From: Chitinophagaceae bacterium
Lineage (GTDB): Bacteria; Bacteroidota; Bacteroidia; Chitinophagales; Chitinophagaceae
Assembly: GCA_947448685.1 (NCBI GenBank)
Contig: CANFOP010000007.1
Coordinates: forward strand, 1 to 44,134
Reading direction: 5' to 3'
Length of the DNA: 44,134 nt
In this document: positions 9,301 through 16,545 of the stretch, one piece after another
Layout of the letters: each line of letters starts with the position of its first letter
How positions within the stretch are numbered: the stretch's first letter is position 1
The notes under the pieces: generated by a model
The model's database searches: none
Seen by the model: only the letters and a program-made list of their open reading frames with translations
Told to the model about the DNA's origin: nothing
Made by a program: the position numbers and the translations under genes

Positions 9301-9715
9301 ATTTAAGTCGGAACAGGATTTGATTGATGATATTTTAAATATTAAAGACTCAAAACATTTCTATCAGCTAAAATTCCTTTCCTCACAACACCTCTCTGCA
9401 ATACTAAAAATTCGTTTTGTGCTCCAGCCGTTTTCATTTTTATTTTTATTGTCCGGCGAAAAAAAATATCATATTGTTTGGGAAACACTCAATAGTGAGG
9501 AAGCGACCTACATTTGGCATTTTGAAAAATCAATGGATGCTTTACGAAACGGCTTAAAAGAAATTGAAGTAATCCTAAATGATATTAAAGCTACCAGTAA
9601 ACTAAATTATCTTAAACAAGAACACGACAATTTTAGTCGGGTTATTCATGATTACACTGATGTAAAAACTGGATTTACAACTTGGAAGGGAATGTTGGAA
9701 AGTAAATTGGAATAG
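6329..9715 (+). CDS. TOTE-type archaeo-eukaryotic primase (AEP) fused to a DEAD/DEAH SF2 helicase, with uncharacterised C-terminus
   Basis: AEP-like WFIVADFDES and RSGKGGHVWIFF; helicase motifs APTGSGKT, IIDECHH, GLTATPIRK, LISTGQFLGEGSD, QYMGRVQRS. Confidence 0.85.
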   Translation: MSVFSNEQIRIFQTLFKGREDVFAVRWEKDNKAGYMPAYDLNWDEFAKHKLRGGTLKDFPNKEFAQLSQQRIINHLIGKEVVGLYPLLADNSSWFIVADFDESLSSKRSWFEECRTFIEACNQFQIPAYLERSRSGKGGHVWIFFDSNYPAYKSRKIVLHILEFCGIISPFDKNANYDRLFPNQDYHSGKGLGNLVALPLQQKALENNNSCFIDPKDLLPFDNQWVFLQKIQRVKIEHLEEIFNRLKISINDKKIFPVETLSTENVIQIVLNNQIIISRNQLTTNLISFLRDSLNFINSEYIIKKKLGKNTFGIEHYFKMLEEKEGLILLPKGFIGKIIRFCNEQKIKFQLIDERRKLTEVNFSFKASLFKYQQEAVDLTDKKEMGVIVAPTGSGKTIIGLNIITKKKQPALIIVHRKQLFDQWIERIQSFLGIAETFIGKISPGQQKIGTHVTVAMIQSLASIEVENELFKSFGIIIIDECHHVPAKTFRQVIQNFSTYFMYGLTATPIRKNNDEKLIFIHIGEVIQEVKFPIENNSSKKVSVIIRETDLFVPFDYKTDKTEMLAQILIHDSERNRIIIDDIKTEANTGKKILVLTERKAHINILYQYLKTNYEVITISGEDSETTRKIKFKQIKEGQFQILISTGQFLGEGSDMDNLECLVLAYPFAFEGKLIQYMGRVQRSEFTAIIYDYRDIHIDYLEKQFRQRNLHYKKLMNVGQISKFDELTLLFNENVVFVNSDAYVLPISCLDLSIGIEKFKEGIKWKLRVLNYDEERCELMTEILDYHAKSKMNTHKQSSLQFLIIDKIKFRTVDTGHLLNAIELKRNPINHIISESSFDDEMSNRIEIKSHKPIERLLSKTMKVPFNKIQFLHACVSFQVFVEELKQEITFEIENPDIRPEFEAIKDYFIKILKKKLITTQIEIRYLDNEIISQYASSEDIDKINSSIVDNVRFEFVKKEILSFKGEHKNSTVINTFDDFMYKERDAAGKIFKSEQDLIDDILNIKDSKHFYQLKFLSSQHLSAILKIRFVLQPFSFLFLLSGEKKYHIVWETLNSEEATYIWHFEKSMDALRNGLKEIEVILNDIKATSKLNYLKQEHDNFSRVIHDYTDVKTGFTTWKGMLESKLE

Positions 9716-10012
9716 GTATTACTGAATTAAAAAAACAAACAATAGTTTACAGTTGATTATATTCAATTGTTACAAGAATAAGGAAAAAGGTAACAATTTT
9801 ACGTTTATAAAATGTATATCAAAACTATATCCTTGTTCATTTAACTAAAAAAATTGCATAAGTAAATCGTGTGTTGTTGATGTTTGGTCACGAATTAGGA
9901 ACAATTCAATTAAGTAGAAAATTACTAAATTTGGAAAATGAAGTTATTGATTAGTGAGCTTGTTTTTAAAAATCTTTTTCTAAAAAATTAAAATTCATTC
10001 CCTTTAAGTTAT

Positions 10013-10819
10013 TCACCCAACAATGGTGTTGTATAATTCTGTGTCTTGTAATGCAATTTCCGCATACTCAGTTTGGTTTAGTTTTTCAATGTCGTAAAGA
10101 TGTCTGCTAAGACGTTCAACTCGTATTTTGTCGAATGGTTTCTGAAATTCTTCGTGCAATAAAAATATCTTCTCTAAAAATGTTCTTTCAGGGTTTACGA
10201 TAGGAATAGTTATTTGTTTGTCTGAAAATGGACCATCTGTGTAGATTTCAGAAATAAATGTGCCGAAAGTCCTTTGTGTAAATGGTTCTTTCAATGAGCG
10301 ACTCCCTATTTCTACTAGAACACCAGGTTTCAAATATGTGTCCTTTTCGGTTAGTTTATTGTAATAGATTTCAATAATCAAAGGATCTTGATCGTGATTT
10401 TTTACTTCACGGGGTTTTATGGTTAAATCTTTGAAACCTAATTCGAAAAATTTATTTTTCAATTCTTCAGTAAAAACTTCCGTTATAAATTTAAACGATT
10501 TTCTTCTAAGATTTCTGATTTCACTTTTTGTGAGTTCGCCCGAAAATCCGAGAAATTCTCTATCTAATGACAAATCAATATCTTCTGAAAATCTGTGTAT
10601 AATATTCCAACCTTTGCTTAATGAAGTACCTCCTTTAAAAATCAAGGCGTTTGCACATTCCATTGAAAAGATTATTGCCAATGTGTGAACTACCCACCAA
10701 TCTTTCTCTGCTGCTGATGAAGAAGGCAAACCAATTTGTCGACTTGTTTCTGCAAACACTCTTATTTTAGTTTCATCAGGTAGCTGAAACCATTCTTGTA
10801 AATGATTGAACTTATTCAT
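10013..10819 (-). CDS. Second AbiEii-type nucleotidyltransferase toxin
   Basis: FKGGTSLSKGWNIIHRFSEDIDLSL, PERTFLEKIFLLHEE, SRHLYDIEKL. Confidence 0.85.
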   Translation of the reverse strand: MNKFNHLQEWFQLPDETKIRVFAETSRQIGLPSSSAAEKDWWVVHTLAIIFSMECANALIFKGGTSLSKGWNIIHRFSEDIDLSLDREFLGFSGELTKSEIRNLRRKSFKFITEVFTEELKNKFFELGFKDLTIKPREVKNHDQDPLIIEIYYNKLTEKDTYLKPGVLVEIGSRSLKEPFTQRTFGTFISEIYTDGPFSDKQITIPIVNPERTFLEKIFLLHEEFQKPFDKIRVERLSRHLYDIEKLNQTEYAEIALQDTELYNTIVG

Positions 10820-11063
10820 TTTCAGTAATCAATTTTCTAATCCAAACAGGTGATAATTGTAAATCGTGTTGTAAATGCTTTGGATTTTCGTTTTTCAAAA
10901 TCTTTTTTATCTGATTTATTTCATCAGCTGTTGCAAGATCTTTGCCGATTGTCCGCAATGTCTGAATTGCCAATGTACTGATTTCACCAACAAACGCCAA
11001 GTTTTTAGAGCTCGCTTTTTTAAACGTAATGGTTTGTTTCCCTATTTTGATTTTTCGTGCTGA
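10812..11063 (-). pseudogene. 5'-truncated DUF6088/AbiEi-like antitoxin (C-terminal fragment)
   Basis: Open frame SARKIKIGKQTITFKKASSKNLAFVGEISTLAIQTLRTIGKDLATADEINQIKKIL... looks like a DUF6088 C-terminus; the N-terminal wHTH is absent. The ORF-track start at 11000 is a TTG. Confidence 0.65.
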
Positions 11064-11632
11064 ATAGGAGCAGGAGAAGGTTTCATTGATTTCGATAATT
11101 GAATTATTTCACTCTTGCCCCGGTTCACCCATTGCTTGGTGACTGTATCCAAATAATATAAATTTTGAGCAAGGTCAGTATTCTTTGTTGCGATATTAAT
11201 CTCAGGTTTATTTTTTTTATTCACAAAAACAGGCTGCCCATCCTGGAATGCCTGAATATCACACATACCTGCAGATTGAAATGTATAATGAACGCCCGCT
11301 GAATCATATCCCATAGGTATTCCAGACAAAAAATAATCTATCGGATTATTGAATTCACGATATTGAATGTTTACTTTACCTTTAATCAATTCACCCTTGT
11401 TATCAACAAATGCATTAGGGGGAAACAAGAGTATGGTACCTGAAGAATACATAATGGTATCTCCTTTTGAGGCATCTACTGTATAATCAGAAAATGGAAT
11501 ATCCCCAGAAAGAATAGGAGGGTTAACAAACCTTACAGCCATAATTTCTTTTTTATAGCAATTGCATTTTGCTATCATTAAAATCACAATCAAAATAATT
11601 ACTAAGACGATAGTGGCGTTTCTGCGTTTCAT
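11042..11632 (-). CDS. Hypothetical secreted protein/lipoprotein, possibly with recombined C-terminus
   Basis: N-terminal hydrophobic segment followed by KCNCYKK; conserved-looking PNAFVDNKGELIKGKVNIQYREFNNPIDYFLSGIPMGYDS block. Confidence 0.7.
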   Translation of the reverse strand: MKRRNATIVLVIILIVILMIAKCNCYKKEIMAVRFVNPPILSGDIPFSDYTVDASKGDTIMYSSGTILLFPPNAFVDNKGELIKGKVNIQYREFNNPIDYFLSGIPMGYDSAGVHYTFQSAGMCDIQAFQDGQPVFVNKKNKPEINIATKNTDLAQNLYYLDTVTKQWVNRGKSEIIQLSKSMKPSPAPIQHEKSK

Positions 11633-11688
11633 ACATGTAGATTTTAGGGGTGAATAATAATATTTGGAAAAAGTTTGTCTGCGCTGAA

Positions 11689-12246
11689 TTAATTATCAGG
11701 AAATTTCATTTTGGTAAGTTCTGACCACTTTATTCCGTTCTCATCATAGACATTCAAATTCAACATAAAGTCTGCAAGATTTCCAAAGGTTTTTTCATAA
11801 TTCAAATCAACAGGAATGTTGTATCTGAATTTTTCAGTTATAATACAGATAGATTTTACAGGATATTGTAACATTCCGTACAATGCATTTTCTGAAACGG
11901 GAATAGTAATATATTCTTGTTGACCTTTTGTATAATAATTACCGTCAGATAACGGTGATACTTCATAAACTTGTCCATCACTGTATCGAATGTAAATTTT
12001 GTCTTTACTGGTCAAGTAAAATGATTCAGGCGAATTCAAATAAAAATTAAGAGCGTAATAATTAACACTATCATCATTATAAATCAATCCCTCTACTGCG
12101 CAATACTGAGTTCTATTGGTAATTGTATCAATGGTGGTAAAAATAATTATATGACCTGAACTGTCAACAGTTCTTTTACTGATAGCCTGTGAATACGTTA
12201 TATAGCTTAAGAAAACAAAAATAAACATAGGGATAAGTTTAAACAT
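11689..12246 (-). CDS. Hypothetical secreted protein
   Basis: 185 aa with N-terminal signal peptide (MFKLIPMFIFVFLSYITYSQA). Confidence 0.65.
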   Translation of the reverse strand: MFKLIPMFIFVFLSYITYSQAISKRTVDSSGHIIIFTTIDTITNRTQYCAVEGLIYNDDSVNYYALNFYLNSPESFYLTSKDKIYIRYSDGQVYEVSPLSDGNYYTKGQQEYITIPVSENALYGMLQYPVKSICIITEKFRYNIPVDLNYEKTFGNLADFMLNLNVYDENGIKWSELTKMKFPDN

Positions 12247-12464
12247 AAGAGAGTGTTTTAGTGGTGATTAATAAATAAACCGGCTTAAAAGAAAAAAAGA
12301 GAGAAACGATGAAAGTAAGCGGCAAGTGTTATAGAATTATAATCAAATACAAAAGGAGTTTTACTTTGTAAATTGAATCTACCATTAAAATAATCGGCTT
12401 AACTGCAAATAATTGTTAAAGACGAATAAGATTCTTGAATATTTTACTTTTTATAACAATTCAA

Positions 12465-12494
12465 TTTGGTTTTTAAATTTCTTCTTTATCTTTG
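12465..12494 (+). promoter_or_regulatory. Bacteroidota-type promoter
   Basis: TTTG (12465-12468), 18-nt spacer, TATCTTTG (12487-12494). Confidence 0.7.
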
Positions 12495-12499
12495 CAACT

Positions 12500-12645
12500 A
12501 CATCAAGATTCACGAAAGTGAAACCAACCGAGTCGAGAGACCGCGGTGGTAAAATGATGAGGGCCTTCAGCCAAAATAAAGTGCTAAAATTTCCCTTTAT
12601 TATTTTTTTGATGTATACATTTTTAACCATAAAATTTTATACATC
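12500..12645 (+). ncRNA. Candidate structured 5' leader (cis-regulatory RNA)
   Basis: Hairpins TTCAC-GAAA-GTGAA, ACC-A-ACCG-A-GTC-GAGA-GAC-CG-CGGT-GGT, AATAAAG...CTTTATT followed by ATTTTTTT, and GATGTATA...TATACATC abutting the ATG. Confidence 0.5.
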
Positions 12646-13149
12646 ATGGCATTTAAAAACAAGCCTAACCAATTAAGTGTTGCTACTCTTACTGTTGGCG
12701 AAAAAAGAATTTGTGTTGGACAACGCGTTTTCATTGTGGGCAACAAGCATTATTTTGAAAGAAAAAAAATGCTTTGCTCCAAGTACTTTAAACATAACCA
12801 AGAGCAAACTAATGAAATTATTCATTTAAGTTACAACAACCATTTCCTGGTAAAAAAGAAAAGACTATCTGTTAGTGCAGAATACTATACTACACATGGC
12901 CCTTATGGGGACAGAATAAAAGTACAAGCCAGCTATAACGGTATTTGTATAGGTGATTACGGTTTGCTCAGATCCTCTATTGGGGTCGGAACCCATGGAA
13001 GCTGGCCAATTATCAAAAATGAAGAATGGCAAATAATTATCAAACTCAACCTTGAAAAAAATGAAAAAGGCTACATGCATTTCTATGTTGAATATTTTGA
13101 AAAAATAAGCCCGGTTTTATTCTTTTTAAAAAGCAAGGTCTTAATCTAA
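12646..13149 (+). CDS. Hypothetical protein, no recognised family
   Basis: 167-aa ORF directly downstream of the structured leader. Confidence 0.65.
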   Translation: MAFKNKPNQLSVATLTVGEKRICVGQRVFIVGNKHYFERKKMLCSKYFKHNQEQTNEIIHLSYNNHFLVKKKRLSVSAEYYTTHGPYGDRIKVQASYNGICIGDYGLLRSSIGVGTHGSWPIIKNEEWQIIIKLNLEKNEKGYMHFYVEYFEKISPVLFFLKSKVLI

Positions 13150-13211
13150 TTTAATTGGTGATTTATCAACTTTACTATTTACCATACTATCAAACATATT
13201 ATTTATAAATC

Positions 13212-13787
13212 ATGGAACACCAACACTTTGTTACATTTGAACAAGATTTCATCAGTATTCGCTGTTATGAAACCTCACTTTTTTATTACTTCAATGCTCA
13301 AAAAGAATTGATTATTTTAAAAACAGATTGCTATTTGCTTAGTAGCAGTAAAAAAGAAAATGAAACTATTCTCTTTACACCAGACGCTTCATGCACGGAT
13401 GACATCAGTGCACTAAAATCATTCCTGATTAATTTCTTTTCTTCCAGTAGTAGTTGTTTTGGTTATCCTGTATATATTCATAGCGAACTTATTACCGAAT
13501 ATGAATTTAACCAGCTATTAAAAAAAGGAATAGACAACATCAATAATCATAATAATAAAATAAAGGAAAACATTCAAAACCATCCGCTGATTCGATACTG
13601 CGAAGATCAACAAATGTTTCCAGCACCTATAGGCCACAATCCTCATAGTTGGCAGGCTAATTGTCCATCACGCAGAGAACACTTTATTGAAATTTCAACA
13701 TCAACCGGTACTTGGGGATGTGGGTATTGCGAGAAAAAGGGAAGACTGGAAGAACTGAAGGAATGGGTAGAGACAAATAAATCATAG
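13212..13787 (+). CDS. Hypothetical protein with C-terminal CHC2-like (DnaG-type) zinc-ribbon motif
   Basis: GHNPHSWQANCPSRREHFIEISTSTGTWGCGYCEKKGRLEEL resembles the CP-x-x-x-H...W-x-C-x-x-C-x-x-x-G spacing. Confidence 0.6.
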   Translation: MEHQHFVTFEQDFISIRCYETSLFYYFNAQKELIILKTDCYLLSSSKKENETILFTPDASCTDDISALKSFLINFFSSSSSCFGYPVYIHSELITEYEFNQLLKKGIDNINNHNNKIKENIQNHPLIRYCEDQQMFPAPIGHNPHSWQANCPSRREHFIEISTSTGTWGCGYCEKKGRLEELKEWVETNKS

Positions 13788-13936
13788 TAAATGGGTGATG
13801 GTAAGACAATCGTATCAGAGGTAAATTTTCTTATATGATTGTGATTAACGATTCCTAATAAAAATTATCAGCAATTAGTTCGCTTAATTTTCATTGTTGA
13901 TAAATACTATATTTGATTGATAAAACTCACTTGCTT

Positions 13937-14554
13937 ATGCCTGTAAAAAATAAAAAAAAGGGGATTTATTGCCTTGAGGGACTTTGGAATCACCAGGATA
14001 TCAAAGACAAATCTACCGTTTTGCCAATTTTGGATTTGCTGGAAAAAAGAAATTACTGTGATTATATTTATCACGATTGCGCAACTAAAGAAGAATTGGA
14101 GTTTTTCCTAGATAAATGGACACGCTTATCGGTAAGCAACAAATATCCTATACTATACTTTGCGTTTCATGGTGAAGAAGGTTCTATATTTTTTACAAAC
14201 AAAAAAAAGTATACGTTAGATGAATTGGGTGATTTCTTGGAAGGAAAGTGCTTCGGAAAAGTGATTTATTTTGGTTCCTGCTCTACTTTAAAGATTGACA
14301 AAAGAATAATTAAAAGTTTTCTGGAGAAAACGGGTGCTATTGCAGCTATCGGATATAAAACGGATGTGGACTGGATTCAATCTACTGCCTGTGATTTATT
14401 TGTATTTGAAGCTCTTCAGGAAGATAAGCTCGATAGCAAAGGAATAGATAATATTCACAAAAAAATTATTTCCAACTACGGTAACCTTCATCGAATATTG
14501 GATTTACGAGTGGTTATTAATGATAGGGTTCATATTCCTAGAAAGAGAAAATGA
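13937..14554 (+). CDS. Small caspase/CHAT-like protein (putative His-Cys dyad)
   Basis: ILYFAFHGEEGSIFF (His) and KVIYFGSCSTL (Cys) in a compact alpha/beta protein. ATG 13937 preferred over TTG 13913; -7-like TATATTTG at 13908-13915. Confidence 0.55.
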   Translation: MPVKNKKKGIYCLEGLWNHQDIKDKSTVLPILDLLEKRNYCDYIYHDCATKEELEFFLDKWTRLSVSNKYPILYFAFHGEEGSIFFTNKKKYTLDELGDFLEGKCFGKVIYFGSCSTLKIDKRIIKSFLEKTGAIAAIGYKTDVDWIQSTACDLFVFEALQEDKLDSKGIDNIHKKIISNYGNLHRILDLRVVINDRVHIPRKRK

Positions 14555-14732
14555 TTTGAATGGATATAAAAGTTTAAAAAATTAATCAACCCGGTATACA
14601 TTTTGATATTTACCAATTCATCAGACACAATCTTAATAATTTACTTTTACCTTACTATTATTTTTATATTTTATATAAAAACTGTTTCCTTCTATCCCAA
14701 CTTTTCCCTTCTTTTTTTGTTATTCTATCTGA

Positions 14733-15665
14733 ATGACACCAATTATTGAAGTTAATCAACTCTGCAAATCATTTGATCGCTTTAACGCTGTAAATAATCT
14801 GAGTTTTACAGTCAATAAAGGGGATATTTTTGGATTTTTAGGCGAAAATGGAGCCGGAAAGTCTACCACGATTAGAATGTTGCTTACTTTGATACAGCCC
14901 ACATCAGGAAGTATCCAATTGTTTGGAGAAGCACTTCAGCAAAACAGAAAATCAATTTTACAAAGAGTAGGTGCCGTTATTGAAAAACCTGACCTGTACA
15001 AATACCTGTCCGCTTACGAAAATTTGAACTTGTTTGCTAAAATGAGCGGTTTGAAATTGTCGAAAGACTCTTTGATGAAACAGTTGGATATTGTTGGTTT
15101 GGCAAACAGAAGCCATAGCAAAGTAAAAACTTTCAGCCAGGGAATGAAACAGCGTTTAGGCATTGCCGTTGCACTGGTTCATGACCCTCAACTAATCATA
15201 CTCGACGAACCAACCAACGGACTTGACCCGCAGGGAATTGTAGATATCCGAAATCTCATCATCCGCCTTAGTCAGGAAAGAGGAAAAACAATTTTGGTCT
15301 CTTCTCATCTCCTCAGCGAAATTGAACTCATCGCCAACAGACTGCTCATTATTCATAAAGGAGAAAAAGTTGTTGAGGGCTCTGTGAAAAGCCTATTGGA
15401 CCCTGCGGAAACAATCATTAAAATTGAAACATCCGACAATCAATTCGCAATTCAACTGCTTAACAAATGGAAGTCTAATGAAAATATTGAGAGAAAGGAA
15501 AATGAAATTCATATCAAAATGCATAAAAATGATACTCCTTTTCTGATTCGTTTTTTAACTGAAAATAATATTGATATTTTTTCCGTAAAGCATGTGAATT
15601 CATTAGAAGACTATTTTTTGAATCTTACCAAATCCGATACCCATGTTCAGCCTTTTACAAATTGA
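14733..15665 (+). CDS. ABC transporter ATP-binding protein
   Basis: Walker A GENGAGKST, signature FSQGMKQRL, Walker B LIILDEPTNGLDP. Confidence 0.95.
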   Translation: MTPIIEVNQLCKSFDRFNAVNNLSFTVNKGDIFGFLGENGAGKSTTIRMLLTLIQPTSGSIQLFGEALQQNRKSILQRVGAVIEKPDLYKYLSAYENLNLFAKMSGLKLSKDSLMKQLDIVGLANRSHSKVKTFSQGMKQRLGIAVALVHDPQLIILDEPTNGLDPQGIVDIRNLIIRLSQERGKTILVSSHLLSEIELIANRLLIIHKGEKVVEGSVKSLLDPAETIIKIETSDNQFAIQLLNKWKSNENIERKENEIHIKMHKNDTPFLIRFLTENNIDIFSVKHVNSLEDYFLNLTKSDTHVQPFTN

Positions 15666-16536
15666 GTTGTTTAAAATATCACGTAGACCTCGAACCTACA
15701 TAGCTTTCGCCGCTATAACCGCCATCGTGTTAATTTTTCAATTTGCTTTCAAAGCCGATGGAGAGAGTTATATGAATTTGATGCTTCAAAATGTTCAAGA
15801 CAGTTTTGATTTGGACAAATCAAAAGCCATCAATGGTTACTTCATGTGTTACATCATCCTTAATACTTTACTGGTGCAGGTTCCTATATTGGTTTCACTC
15901 ATTGCAGGTGATGCTATTTCAGGCGAAGCAAACATGGGTACTTTAAGGTTAATGCTGACCAAGCCCTACAACAGAAGTCAATTGTTGTTTGTAAAATTTT
16001 TAGCCGCATTCTTGTTTACTATTTTTCTGTTGGTTTGGATTGCCATTTTATCTCTGTTTGTAAGTTTACTCATCTTTGGCGCAGATGACATGCTTATTTT
16101 CAGAGTGAAGGGTGATGAGTCTCAAATTTTACAGATCAGTAAAGATGATGTATTGTGGAGATATTTTGCCGCATTTGGTTATGCCGCTGTTGCATTGACC
16201 GTTATTGCAACGCTGGGTATTTTATTATCTGTATTTGCAGAAAATTCCATTGGTCCCATCGTGGCTACTGTATGCATCGTGCTCTTCTTTACCATCGTTT
16301 CCAATATTAATGTGCCTATTATTGATAAACATGTAAAGCCATGGTTATTTACTACTTATATGGTAGGATGGAAAGGCTTTTTTTATATCGGCATTGACAA
16401 TGAAGGGCAACCGATTAAAGGATCCCTTGAAAATTGGCCGGCTATCAGAAACAGTCTCGTTATTTTAATTGCACATATTGCAACCTTCCTTGGTATTGCA
16501 TTTTATTCATTTCAAAAAAAAGATATTTTATCTTAA
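15643..16536 (+). CDS. ABC transporter permease
   Basis: Multiple TM segments, ISGEANMGTLRLMLTKPYNRSQLLFVK; overlaps the ATPase gene. Confidence 0.9.
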   Translation: MFSLLQIELFKISRRPRTYIAFAAITAIVLIFQFAFKADGESYMNLMLQNVQDSFDLDKSKAINGYFMCYIILNTLLVQVPILVSLIAGDAISGEANMGTLRLMLTKPYNRSQLLFVKFLAAFLFTIFLLVWIAILSLFVSLLIFGADDMLIFRVKGDESQILQISKDDVLWRYFAAFGYAAVALTVIATLGILLSVFAENSIGPIVATVCIVLFFTIVSNINVPIIDKHVKPWLFTTYMVGWKGFFYIGIDNEGQPIKGSLENWPAIRNSLVILIAHIATFLGIAFYSFQKKDILS

Positions 16537-16545
16537 TTGACATTC

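Noticed and set aside
12551-12575. Hammerhead-like TGATGA in the 12.5-kb leader
   Set aside because: Full CUGAUGA...GAAA core and the three-stem arrangement are not present.
12413-12676. 87-aa ORF across the 12.5-kb leader
   Set aside because: Runs over a consensus promoter and the hairpins, and overlaps the start of the better-supported 12646 ORF.
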